From Bremia lactucae (taxonomy: Eukaryota > Oomycota > Peronosporomycetes > Peronosporales > Peronosporaceae), in the NCBI RefSeq assembly GCF_004359215.1, contig NC_090617.1, positions 1,919,516 to 1,931,659 of the forward strand: a stretch of 12,144 bases of DNA, given 5' to 3'. The position numbers were made by a program, and so were the translations under genes. The notes below the pieces were generated by a model. The model did not search any database. It was not told the DNA's origin and saw only the letters and a program-made list of their open reading frames with translations. Positions 1-7,673 of this stretch are shown piece after piece (the stretch's first letter is position 1; every line of letters starts with the position of its first letter).

Positions 1-355
1 TTGCATCGACTCGAGTTCTGCTTGAAAGGCCTTATGCCAATGCACTTGTTCTGGTCCACTGATAGCATCTTGAAAAGTTGCAGGCTCATCTAGATCGCTT
101 GCTTCCACTGCATTTGCACTCGCACGCCAAAATGGAGGGGTTGAGAATCTTCGTCGTGATCACTGGTGCCTTCTTTTCCTCTCCATCAATAAATCTTGGT
201 GCGTTTCGGGCGCTTGATCTGCTCTTCGATGACGATAATACATGTTGTCCGGCGCACTTGCTTCTTCCAACCCAGCTTGGCGATGAGCAGTACGAGCAAC
301 ATTGTTGTTCGGACGAATTTTGCGCTTGCCTGCTTGCTTGTAGTTGACATGGCCG
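1..355 (-). pseudogene. Ty1/copia pol fragment: integrase-RT linker and start of RT (family A)
   Basis: Read on the minus strand, bases 100-1 encode the opening of a copia reverse transcriptase: DEPATFQDAISGPEQVHW, then HKAFQAELESMQ. This is the conserved block where the RT domain begins, with its W..A...E..SM pattern. Higher coordinates (about 348-163) encode the charged integrase-RT linker, including YKQAGKRK and GLEEASAP. The same linker motifs occur near 1030-1150, so this is the same family. A TGA at 160-162, with a likely frameshift beside it, interrupts the reading. The fragment leaves the window at base 1, so the rest of RT may lie outside. It ends near 355, where an unrelated plus-strand Gag fragment begins. 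What is seen is homology to copia Pol; that it is dead is inferred from the stop and the truncation. Confidence 0.75.
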
Positions 356-361
356 GGCGCG

Positions 362-780
362 TATTAAAAAACTATACGGCGGGTCGCAGAAGGCGGGACG
401 TATCTTCTTGAAGCGTCAGCTCTTCAGTATGGTAATGTCGGAAGGCGGCAACGTTTTACATCATTGCAACGAGGTCCTCAACATCAGCACAAAGCTCTCA
501 AGCATCGGCGCCAAGATGGAGGACGAAGACGTCGCGATTTGCTTACTGCGCAGTCTGCCCAAGAGCTACGAGAATGACGTGCTCAACTTGGAGATGAACA
601 GCGCGGAGCTTCGATCACGAGGCGTCGTGAAGTTGCTTACTAACGAGCATATGAAGCGGCAAGGTGCAATCTCTCATGGCTCACAACATGGAGACAGCAT
701 CATTTACGAATGCTGTCCCGTCGTCTGCGCTGGAAAGCGCAGCGACAGGTAATGAGAGCGCTGCCCATAAAGGCCAATAA
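362..780 (+). pseudogene. Ty1/copia Gag fragment (family A, UBN2-type)
   Basis: This is a middle piece of copia Gag, the capsid-like protein that packages element RNA. It starts abruptly around [10 protein letters not shown], without the N-terminal third seen in the copies at 2483 and 7949. It continues through [19 protein letters not shown], then [19 protein letters not shown] and [19 protein letters not shown]. These are the same blocks as in the other two family A copies. After NEHMKRQG (about 664) the frame shifts: the open frame runs to a TAA at 750-752, but the family-like sequence ([25 protein letters not shown]) is in another frame. The zinc knuckle is not reached. At about 780 the sequence switches to the LTR-C/integrase chimera. 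No start codon belongs to this copy. Confidence 0.8.
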
Positions 781-781
781 T

Positions 782-1236
782 CTACTGTGAGATGGGCAAA
801 TGATTATATTTAAGATGGGACATCCAGGTGGCAGGAGTCGATTGGCTAGAAGGGATGTGCCATCTAGTGCTCAATTCACCTTAAACAACGTTATCGAGTG
901 TTTGACGTCGATGCAGAGAAAGTTATGTTAACTTCGATGTTTTCGGGTTTCTTTCGATTAGATTGGATGAAGATGTCGATGATTTGGAATGTGAAGTTCT
1001 TGAAATTGATGACTGTGCTGCCCAGCAATAGAGTACAAGCAGACAGGAAAGCGAAAAGGTCGCTCAAGTGAAAAGACAAACCTACCCAGGAAAACACCTG
1101 CTGTCCGACACAAAAATGGTCTTGAAGAAGCAAGCGCGCCCATTGGCGCGCGTATGGAAGACGATGAAGAAAAGAATGATGGCCAAGATGACGAAGCTGC
1201 TTCTCCTCTTTTTTAGCGTGCAAATGCTAACGCCGT
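782..1236 (+). repeat. Chimeric repeat, copy 1: LTR promoter piece fused to copia integrase C-terminus
   Basis: This block is repeated at 7231-7664 with few differences over its first 300 bases. Its first part (782-880) is non-coding and resembles an LTR promoter: an inverted CCAAT box (GATTGGCTAGAAG at 840) shared with the family B LTRs, and an initiator-like GCTCAATTCACCTTAA at 869. At about 881 it switches to copia integrase C-terminal coding sequence. Because both copies share this non-natural junction, the fusion happened once and was then copied. Compared with copy 2, this copy lacks a 6-base stretch after AACTTCGATG and has extra bases in the linker. Confidence 0.75.
881..1236 (+). pseudogene. 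Ty1/copia integrase C-terminus and linker fragment
   Basis: The sequence encodes VFDVDAEKVMLTS, the beta-strand-rich tail typical of copia integrase (Y-R-V-x-D, then a stretch before a VTF-like block). It then gives LDEDVDDLECEVLEIDDCAAQ in another frame, then EYKQTGKRK, VRHKNGLEEASAP and MEDDEEKNDGQDDEAASP in a third. A TAG at 1213-1215 falls where the copy near 7640 has the W of FWRASAN. The linker ends at ANANAV (about 1235) and jumps directly to mid-RT sequence. The RT segment from the opening E..W..A block to the KARLVAKGF and TFAPV region is missing, an internal deletion of roughly a hundred codons judged against the family pattern. Confidence 0.7.
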
Positions 1237-2483
1237 TACCAGCTAGATGTGGTAACTGCATTCCTGTATGGAATCATGAAAGAACAAGTTTATTGCGAAA
1301 TCCCCGAAGGAGTTCAGCTTGATGACAATTTTAATTGTTTGGAACTGGTCAAGGCTATATACGGACTCAAACAAGCGTCGCGCGTATGGAATGAAACGTT
1401 TGACGAGAACATGTGCTCTTTTGACTTTCAAGTATCAGCATTCGACCCGTCTATATCGAAAGATTTTGGAAGGACATTGTGTGTTTGTGCTGATCTACGT
1501 AGACAATGTGCTAATGTGCTGGTAACTGACAGCTTGCCTAAATTGGTCACACGTACCAAGAACGACCTCAAGACACGCTTTGAGATGACGGACAGTGGCA
1601 AGTGTGCCTTTGTTCTCGGCATCGAGCTGATAGAAAACAGACGGTAGCTTGACTATGTGTCAGCGTCGCTATGTGGACGATATTTTCAAACGTTTCGGTA
1701 TGGACGAATGCAAAGCTGTAGTGAGTCCGGTTGATATAAGCTCTCGGCTGCTCCCGAGTAACGCAGCTACCAAACTGGACGCTCCATCTCGCGAAGCTGT
1801 TGGTGCACTGATGCACCTTACGACTGCAACGCGCCCAGATATTGCGTACGCCGTTGGATATGTATCACGCTTTATGGAGACCCCCAAGAAGAACACTGGG
1901 TTGCAGTAAAGCGTATCTTTCGCTATTTGCATGGCACCAAGACGCATGAAATCTGTTACAAGCCAAGCGATAAGATTAGTTTTTGTGGATACTTTGATGC
2001 AGACTGGGCTGGAGATCTTGCTGATCGAAATCGACTTCGGGCTACACGTTCATGTTACTTAGTGCGCTAATTAGTTGGGGCAGCAAGAAACAATCAAGCT
2101 TCTCACTTTCCACTAGCGAGGCGGAATACATTGCGCTTAGTATGGCAATCAAAGAAGGCCAATGGATTCATCGCTTGCTTTGTGAGATTTCAATTGCTAT
2201 CGGTTATTCTTCACATGAGCTTGTGATTCAAGAAGACAATCAGTCATGCATCAAGATGACAAAGAATCCTTTAAATCATGGCCGCGCTAAACATATCGAC
2301 ATCAAGTATTACCACACTTGTGACGAGATAAAGCGGGGTGAAGTCAAGGTCGACTACTGCGAGACTTCGGTTATGCTCGCGGACATTTTGACTAAGGCAC
2401 TACACGGTCCGTGCCTCAAGGACATGGCAGCGGCTCTTGGCATTCAAGCAAGTTCGCTTTGTCTCGTTTATTCTATCAGGTAA
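1237..2483 (+). pseudogene. Ty1/copia RT and RNase H fragment (family A)
   Basis: This is the second half of copia Pol, which would copy element RNA into DNA and remove the RNA strand. It opens at YQLDVVTAFLYGIMKEQVY and contains YGLKQASRVWN. The catalytic box reads LIYVDNVLM (about 1488-1517), so the second aspartate of YVDD is Asn. Later blocks are EMTDSGKCAFVLGIE, ALMHLTTATRPDIAYAVGY and the RNase H motifs FDADWAGD, TSEAEYIAL, IQEDNQS and KHIDIKYY, ending at [11 protein letters not shown] and LGIQASSL. The frame changes near 1440 and 1520, at the TAG at 1645-1647, at a run of five C (1881-1885) and near 2027. From about 2028 one frame runs to a TAA at 2481-2483. The N-terminal RT is deleted. 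The minus-strand piece at 11132-12132 is a clear relative. Confidence 0.85.
2457..2478 (+). repeat. Residual 3' tail of a copia LTR (about 22 bp)
   Basis: Between the last pol codons (LGIQASSL) and the primer-binding site there are only about 22 bases, ending in ATCA. A complete family A junction would hold a polypurine tract plus an LTR of about 265 bases, as seen on the minus strand at 10861-11136. Here the polypurine tract and almost the whole LTR are missing. The piece is called an LTR tail because it ends in CA directly before a primer-binding site; it is too short to prove by similarity. Confidence 0.45.
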
Positions 2484-2493
2484 TGAGCCCAAG
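2479..2493 (+). other. Primer-binding site overlapping the gag start (copia, Met-tRNA type)
   Basis: GGTAATGAGCCCAAG differs by one base from GGTTATGAGCCCAAG at 7945. The complement, CTTGGGCTCATAACC, reads as the anticodon arm of a methionine tRNA with the CAT anticodon in its centre. Drosophila copia is known to prime from a 5' half of initiator Met-tRNA, so the same mode is inferred here. The gag ATG (2483-2485) lies inside the site, and the upstream pol TAA overlaps that ATG by one base. Confidence 0.65.
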
Positions 2494-4153
2494 TACCATG
2501 TCTTCTGCCAATGAGATGTCAACCAAGATCTCCATTGACAAGTTCAACGGTGACAACTATGCAACATGGAGCCGCTGCATGCGTAATGTGTTCTTGACCA
2601 AGTCAACGTGGCATGTGGAAAATCGCGAGACGACGCCAAGCTTTATGGATACACGGGCCAGGGATGACTACATAAGGGCCAGCAACATTGCCTTTGGACT
2701 TATGCTGCTCCACATGAATGCGGATTACCATCATGTGATTGATGACTGCGAGGAAGCATGGGCTGCGTGGACGCGTCTAGAAACGACGTACTCCGGATCG
2801 CAGAAGGCTGGCCGGATCTACCTCAAAAGGCAACTCTTCAGTATAGAGATGGCGGAAGGCGACAACGTATTACACCGTTGCAAGGAAGTTCTTAACATCA
2901 GCGCCAAGCAGCATCGGCGCCAAGATTGAGGACGAAGACGTAGCTATTTGCTTGCTTCGCAGTCTACCCAAGAGCTATGAGAACGTCGTACTCAATCTGG
3001 AGATGAACAATATTGAGCTGCGTTCGCAAGGTGGTAAAGGTGCTTACAAATGAGCATATCAAGCGACAGGCCGAGAAAGTGGTGGCGGTGAAGTCTGCGA
3101 GTTCAGCAAAAGCCTTCAACACCGACCTTGAATCTCGTCAGTGCACATACCGCGGAAAATTGGGCACGCTATTGACAAGTGCTGGACCAGCAAAATATGA
3201 GAATCGAGGTCCAAGACGCGGCGGTAACGGTCGAGGGCGCGGGGCCAACAATATTCAGTGGAGTTACAACGATGATGCCAACGACAACGATCGGGTGGCA
3301 TTTGCTGTTTCGCTGGAATGTGGAATGACGACGGGCAAGAACATGTCCGGGATGTGGGCGGTCGAAAGCGGCGCAGCGCACCACATATGCAACGACAAGG
3401 CAAAATGCGCCAATCTAATTGAGCGTGATGAAGGTGGCGCGTCAGTAGCCGGCGGTAACATGGCGGCTATCAAGAGTGTTGGTACTATCGTGGAAGAAAT
3501 CATACTTCCTGATGGAATTACGAGCCATATTGAAATCAAGAACGCTTTTTACGTCCAAGACATGAGCAAGAACTTACTTTCGGTGCCCCAAATCAGTATG
3601 CATGGCAAGTTTCAAGTGGTGTTTGATGGTGCCGAAATGCGTGTTTCGCGTAAGGACTCGCATCAAGTATTGGCAACGGCGGATCTTGTTGATGGCCTCT
3701 ACTGGCTGCATACGGCTCAATATCTGCTAATGCGGCAACAAATTCAAAGGCGATGGACCTTGCACGCGCGTATGGGTCATGCTCCAGTTTAGGTGATACG
3801 CAAAATGGTCAACATGTACATGATAAAGGATGCAAGTACGTCGATGACACCAAATTTGTCAAGCACTTGCCGTGGCTGTCAGCAAGAAAAAATGGTACAG
3901 AAACTGTTCCCGAGCAACCGCGACAAGCTTCATTATGATATATTCGAATTGCTTTATCTCGACATTTGCAGTCCCATGAAACAACAATCGCTTGGAGGGA
4001 AAAGGTATCTGCTACTCATTGTTAATGAAGCTAGCGGATGTATAAAGGGTTTTGCATGCGAGCCAAATCGGACAGCGAGGGCCACATCAGGAGCTACATC
4101 ATGAAGATCTAGACACAGTTTTCCAAGAAGTTAAGTTTGTACGGCACGATGGA
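2483..4153 (+). pseudogene. Ty1/copia gag-protease-integrase fragment (family A)
   Basis: Gag starts at the ATG inside the primer-binding site ([20 protein letters not shown], then [20 protein letters not shown]) and matches the copy at 7949. The frame changes near 2910 (in ISAKQHRR, which should read on to IGAKIEDED) and near 3030. The zinc knuckle at about 3139 is ruined: CTYRGKLG has Arg for the second Cys, and a lost G shifts out the His and last Cys. The protease reads WAVESGAAHHIC (about 3355), so its catalytic Asp is Glu. The pre-integrase domain has LHARMGH and CRGCQQEK with a TAG at 3790-3792 between them. Integrase begins at YLDICSPM and GKRYLLLIV, with a TAG near 4110, and stops by about 4153, before most of the catalytic core, where a minus-strand element is joined. 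The first 600 codons of the polyprotein are recognisable; none could act. Confidence 0.85.
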
Positions 4154-5343
4154 CCATAATTCCTTAGTGTCTCGACCACGTATCCAATGTGCCCAAGTCG
4201 AAGGTGCCAGAGGTACAAAGTGGTGTCCCATGGCATCTCGACGAGCTTGTAACATTGGCTTTGGCAGTGCTTCCAGGCATAATGCATAACTTGACCAACC
4301 CTTTGCCCTCGCGGGCGCCAAGCTTCCACTACATTCCTTTTGCCTTGACAAAGCAGCCATCGCTTTCGAACGTGACCGGATCAGCACCCTTTGTAAAGCG
4401 TCCAACGGAGAAAAGGTTGCGCGATAACTTTGGAATGTGCCATTCTCCGCGAAGCATACCTTTCTTCATTCCATGGGGCGTCTTCATAGACATTACAATG
4501 TCACCAGTCCGCTTGCCTGAACGACACCGTCGTCGGCCGGATGAACCCTTACCGGAAAAATATCCTTGTAATTCTTCATAAACTCTTTTGAAAAAGTCAT
4601 GTGCTGCGTCGCACCCGAGTCAACCAGCCATACGCAACTCGACTTGGTGGCTCTTGAGCTTTCTCCAACCGAGAAGAGAAAATCGCCAGAGTCGTCTTCA
4701 CTCTGCGCGACGTTTGCACGCTGTGCTGGCCGTTGCCTATCTGCGTTTTCACGAGTTCGCACCGGGCACTTGGCGATCTAATGCCCGTGCTCTCGACAAT
4801 AATGGCACGCAAGGCTGGCCTTAGCGGGCGCTTGACGTCCCTTACGCCGTCCGTTGTCATAAACGCTTGTCCTTGCCCGTACGCGGCTCCATCGACGCCG
4901 CCACCTTGTTCCTTGCGTTAAATATCTTCATGCATAAGCCGAGACGTCACGAGCTCCCACGACAACGAGTCGAATCTTGATTCCAACGCCGCAATCAGAA
5001 ACGCGTACGTTCGCTCAAACTTGCGAGAAGCGTGATGACCAGATCATCCTCTTTGACCGGACCGACCACCGCATCGAGTTGCCCCGCCAATGTCTTGATC
5101 TTGTTGATGAAAACGTTTCATCACGTAGAGCACGTCATCACCCTCGTCGTGAAGAAGCGTCGACGTAAGAAAAGCTTGTTCGCCAAACTCTTCTTTTCGA
5201 AATGCCATCTGCATCTTGAATTTCCTCAGATAAAAGTTCACCCCGTCAAACTTGTTGATACGGGCGGTAAAAGCCATAGAGGTGTCCATGGCAAGAGCGA
5301 AGGAAGGAACGGGGGCAGCGGAGTCAGTTGGTCTTGGGCTCAT
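4154..5343 (-). pseudogene. Ty1/copia gag-protease-pre-integrase fragment (family B)
   Basis: Reading leftward, Gag starts at the ATG at 5343-5341 inside the primer-binding site. It continues with FTARINKFDGVNFYLRKFKM, KTLAGQLDAVV, KEDDLVITLLASL and LESRFDSLSWELVTSRLM, with a frameshift near 5093, another near 4995 and a stop near 4920. A CX2CX4HX4C zinc knuckle (CHYCREHGH, then IAKC) has a TAG at 4780-4778 inside it. The protease keeps its catalytic motif, WLVDSGATQHMT (about 4640). Next come WHIPKLSRNLFSVGRF (about 4410) and, after a stop and a frameshift, YLWHLRLGHIGY, the His part of the pre-integrase zinc domain. The piece ends near 4154, joined to plus-strand family A integrase; the integrase core, RT and RNase H of this copy are absent. 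Gag differs strongly from the family A Gags, so this is a separate family. Confidence 0.8.
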
Positions 5344-5348
5344 AACCC
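5333..5348 (-). other. Primer-binding site overlapping the gag start (family B)
   Basis: On the minus strand, GGGTTATGAGCCCAAG follows the LTR end (TTTTCATCA) directly. It is the same site as in family A with one more G, and again contains the gag ATG (5343-5341). The complement matches a methionine tRNA anticodon arm around its CAT anticodon. A matching site in an element with an unrelated Gag argues for function. Confidence 0.7.
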
Positions 5349-5378
5349 TGATGAAAAGGTCAAGTGAGCACCAATGGC

Positions 5379-5402
5379 AGAATGCAAAGTAAATATATTA
5401 TA
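5379..5402 (-). promoter_or_regulatory. TATA-like box and initiator-like site of the family B LTR
   Basis: On the minus strand TATAATATATTT (5402-5391) overlaps TTACTTTGCATTCT (5392-5379). The latter aligns with TCACTCTGCATTTT at 10598 in the related LTR and with the oomycete initiator consensus TCATTYYNCAWTTT at most positions. Transcription would begin near here and run into gag. The consensus is from memory. Confidence 0.45.
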
Positions 5403-5466
5403 GTTACTTAGTTCGCAAATCTTTTTGCTACCTCCAAGCCTACCATTACTTCTAGCCAATCAGCGC

Positions 5467-5489
5467 TTCTAGAATTTTCTAGAAGCTTC
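5467..5489. promoter_or_regulatory. Perfect five-unit heat-shock element in the LTR
   Basis: TTC at 5467, GAA at 5472, TTC at 5477, GAA at 5482 and TTC at 5487 alternate with exactly two bases between units. This is the textbook heat-shock-factor site (inverted GAA units every 5 bases). The first 20 bases with flanks also form a perfect inverted repeat (5465-5474 against 5477-5486). It lies upstream of the inverted CCAAT box and the TATA-like box of the minus-strand LTR. In the related LTR at 10508-10525 the two TTC units keep their 10-base spacing but the GAA units are altered. The pattern is seen directly; heat control is inferred. Confidence 0.75.
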
Positions 5490-5497
5490 TGACGTCA
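5490..5497. promoter_or_regulatory. TGACGTCA palindrome (CRE/bZIP-type site)
   Basis: An exact TGACGTCA follows the last heat-shock unit directly. The related LTR has the same octamer at 10482-10489 in the same relative place, so it is conserved in the family. The octamer is the known consensus for CREB/ATF-type bZIP factors; its use here is inferred. Confidence 0.55.
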
Positions 5498-5504
5498 TCA
5501 ACTG

Positions 5505-5623
5505 GCGTCATTACCGGTACCCGCCTTTGGCCTGCTTGCTGCTCGAGACGTCTTCTTCACAGCGTCATTACCGCTACCTGCCTTTGGCCTGCTTGCTGCT
5601 CGAGACGTCTTCTTCACAGCGTC
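5505..5623 (-). repeat. 57-bp tandem duplication in LTR U3
   Basis: Two near-identical 57-bp units (5505-5561 and 5562-5618) plus the first five bases of a third. Each has GCTCGAGACGTCTTCTTCAC and a GCGTCATTACC segment, i.e. a TGACGC half-site in LTR orientation. The units differ at only a few bases. The related LTR at 10417 has no such duplication. Its place upstream of the other promoter motifs suggests an enhancer-type repeat. Confidence 0.85.
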
Positions 5624-5633
5624 CTTTACAACA

Positions 5634-7063
5634 CCTCTGCCTAAGGAACGGAACGCAATTGGATGCAGATGGGTGTTTCTATGGAAAGAAAATCAAGATG
5701 GAATTATTGAGCGTTACAAGGCGCGGCTCGTGGCCAAAGAATTCTCGCAAAAGTATGGAGTCGACTACGAGGAGACATTTGCGCCAGTGGCGAAGTTTAC
5801 TTCGACTCGTTTTGTGCTGGGTATGGCTGCCAAGTACGGTTTGATGCTGCACCAAATGGACGTGAAGACTGCATTTCTGAATGGGAGTTCTGGATGAAGA
5901 AATATACATGCAGCAGCCCGAAGGATTTGTCAGCGTGGACAACCCGGACCATGTGCGCATATGGAACCACACTATTGACAAATTCGTGATCAAGATGAAT
6001 TTCCACAAGTGCGAGTCCGATCACTGCGTCTTCATCAAGCACACAAACGGTGACATGATTATTGTCGTGCTTTACGTGGACGATCTCTTCATCGCAAGTA
6101 GTGAAGACTCGTTGTTAGTATCGACCAAGCGTGCACCGATCAATTTGAATGAGTGTTTTTGATGAACTTAAGTATTTTTTCGGCATGAAAATTGGACAAG
6201 ATCAAGTATCCGGTCAAGTCACTATTCGACAGACCAAGATTCTTAAGTCAGTGTTGAACAAGTTCGGCATGCAAGATAGCAAGCCTGTGAAGACGCCTCA
6301 AGATTCAGGGGGACTTAAGTTGACGAAGAACATGTATGAGGGTGGTTGCAAGCATGAAGATACGATGACAAATGTGCCGTACCGAAGCTGTGTTGGTGGC
6401 ATTATGTACTAGATGGTTGCAACTCGTCCGGACCTTGGTGCTGCTGTAGGATTTTTAAGCCAGTTTGCCCCTGACCCATGTCCAATACATTTGCAAGCCC
6501 TCAAGCGTGTACTGCGTTCCCTCGATGCGACGCCAACTCACGGACTTCAGGTTTTGCAAAGCGGATCAAACAAGTTTACTTGGTCATTCCGACGCAGACT
6601 GGGCTGGAGACATTGAGTCTCGCAGAAGTATAAGTGGCTATGTCTTTACGATAGATAATGGATTCATCAGTTGGCGAAGCAAGAAGCAAAGAACCGTAGC
6701 GATCTCTTCAACGGAAGCTGAATGCATGGCACTATCAGATGCCGCGCAAGAAGCAGTTTGGCTTAAAGTATTTTGCGGGAACTTGGTGAGATGACAATGG
6801 ATGAATCAGTCAAGATATTCGAGGACAATCAAGGCTCGATCGCATTGGACAAGAATCCGGAGTTTCACAAGCGCACAAAACATATCGACATTCGTTACCA
6901 CTGTGTGAGAAAAGGTTGAAGACGTTCAAGTAAATCTCGAGTATTGCCTGACGCAAGATATGCTGGTCGGCATGATGACGAAGCCAATTGTCGCCGCACC
7001 GTTCAAGTATCTGCGCACCAAGCTTGGAATAGAGGGTGTCACCGCTATAGAGTCGAGTGCAAG
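5634..7063 (+). pseudogene. Ty1/copia RT and RNase H fragment (family B)
   Basis: The fragment begins within RT at PLPKERNAIGCRWVFLWKEN, then RYKARLVAKEFSQKYGVDY, ETFAPVAKF and HQMDVKTAFLNG. An extra G near 5883 shifts the frame into VLDEEIYMQQPEGF. Between NPDHVR and IWNHTIDKF (about 5957) the conserved YGLKQ segment is missing by an apparently in-frame deletion of roughly a dozen codons. The catalytic motif LYVDDLFIAS is intact (about 6075). Further shifts fall near 6150 and 6575, and a single TAG at 6410-6412 separates GGIMY from MVATRPDLGA. RNase H shows SDADWAGD, SSTEAECMAL (Tyr replaced by Cys after the Glu), EDNQGSIAL and KHIDIRYH, with shifts near 6780 and 6910. The end is MMTKPIVAAPFKYLRTKLG. 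Gag, protease and integrase of this copy are missing upstream, where the minus-strand LTR is joined. Confidence 0.85.
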
Positions 7064-7339
7064 TGTTGCAGATAGACACCTCGAGCGGCTAAGTTGCGCA
7101 CAAGATGCTGTAGACAAGGATGCGCCTAGAAGTGCGCAAGACTAACCGGTATGTTCCGGTTGATCATCGACATCGCGCAACAGCGATCATCTACATGCGA
7201 CAGCACAACAGATGGTTCTGCGAACGTTCAATGATCTACTGTGAGATGGGCAAATGATTATATACAAGATGGGACCTCCAGGTGGCAGAAGTTGATTGGC
7301 TAGAAGGAATGTGCCATCTAGTGCTCAATTCACCTTAAA
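7064..7339 (+). repeat. U3 part of a copia LTR (type C) after family B pol
   Basis: Directly after the Pol tail (IESSA codons, GAGTCGAGTGCAAG) the sequence starts TGTTGCAGATAG, the usual LTR start for these elements; compare TGTTGGCGAGG at 10417 after GAGTCGAGTGGGCG. The Pol frame reads on into the LTR to a TAA at 7143-7145. The LTR carries GATTGGCTAGAAG at 7294 and an initiator-like GCTCAATTCACCTTAA at 7323. At about 7335 it changes to integrase C-terminal sequence, so R, U5 and the 3' end are missing. The end position is approximate, and the part from 7231 on is the shared chimeric repeat. Confidence 0.55.
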
Positions 7340-7664
7340 CAACGTTATCGTGTGTTTGACGTCGATGCAGAGAAAGTCATATTAACTTCGATGAGTCCGT
7401 TTTCGGGTTTCTTTCGATTAGATTGGATGAAGATGTCGATGATTTGGAATGTGAAGTTCTCGAAATTGATGACTGTGCTGCCCAGCAATGGAGTACAAGC
7501 AGACAGGAAACGCACAAGTGAAAAGAGATTTTATCCAGAAAATCACGTGCTGTTCGACACAAAAATGGTCTTGAAAAAGCAAATGGAAGACGTTAATGAA
7601 AGTACTGATCGCCAAGATGACGAAGCTGCTTCTCCTCATTTTTGGCGTGCAAGTGCTAATCCCC
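7231..7664 (+). repeat. Chimeric repeat, copy 2: LTR promoter piece fused to copia integrase C-terminus
   Basis: Second copy of the block at 782-1236. The two match almost base for base from CTACTGTGAGATGGGC through the integrase tail, and share the last bases GCGTGCAAGTGCTAA or close variants. In this copy the left side continues into LTR-like sequence starting at 7064, which shows where the non-coding part came from. The right side stops where a family A LTR begins at 7674. Confidence 0.75.
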
Positions 7665-7673
7665 GATCGACTT
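7335..7673 (+). pseudogene. Ty1/copia integrase C-terminus and linker fragment
   Basis: From 7352 a single open frame gives FDVDAEKVILTSMSPFSGFF, then RTSEKRFYPENHVLFDTK and QDDEAASPHFWRASAN. The last motif equals the linker just before RT in the fragment at the left window edge. Internally the frame is not the family frame throughout: LDEDVDDLECEVLEIDD is in another frame at about 7425-7475. The open frame therefore reflects compensating shifts rather than an intact gene. The linker stops about 10 bases before the LTR at 7674 and no RT follows, so the family A element either inserted here or was joined by recombination. Confidence 0.7.

Larger units (their letters stand above)
5349..5633 (-). 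repeat. 5' LTR of the minus-strand family B copia element (285 bp)
   Basis: In its own orientation the LTR starts TGTTGTAAAGG and ends TTTTCATCA, giving the usual TG...CA ends, with the primer-binding site next to its 3' end. It is clearly related to the plus-strand LTR at 10417-10642: both have GGTAATGACG, TGACGTCA, TGATTGGCTAGAAGTAATG, TTTGCGAACTAAG, an AATATATT box and CTCACTTGACC. In order from its 5' end it carries two copies of a 57-bp block, TGACGTCA, a heat-shock element, an inverted CCAAT box, an AT-rich TATA-like box and an initiator-like site. Its 5' end abuts plus-strand RT sequence at 5634, so the element probably inserted into that RT. The matching LTR and target duplication are not in the window. 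Confidence 0.8.

Noticed and set aside
78..411. Small plus-strand frames at the left edge, considered as a secreted effector
   Set aside because: They are antisense to the copia linker and RT start. No RXLR-type motif after a signal peptide was found here or in other small frames of the window.
4189..4581. Plus-strand open frames across 4189-4921
   Set aside because: They are antisense to the minus-strand family B gag-protease, which carries clear DSGA, zinc-knuckle and WHxRLGH motifs. None of the plus frames shows a recognisable domain.
5628..5640. Target-site duplication at the minus-strand family B element
   Set aside because: The bases after the LTR (CCTCT) cannot be matched, because the other end of the element is lost at about 4154.
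5527..5844. Plus-strand frame with a repeated ACLLLETSSSQR peptide
   Set aside because: The repeat is the translation of the 57-bp LTR duplication, and the frame then runs out of phase with RT. It is not a repeat protein.
7205..7230. GGTTCTGCGAACGTTC as a second heat-shock element
   Set aside because: The spacing between TTC and GAA is three bases instead of two, so it does not fit the rule and is probably chance.
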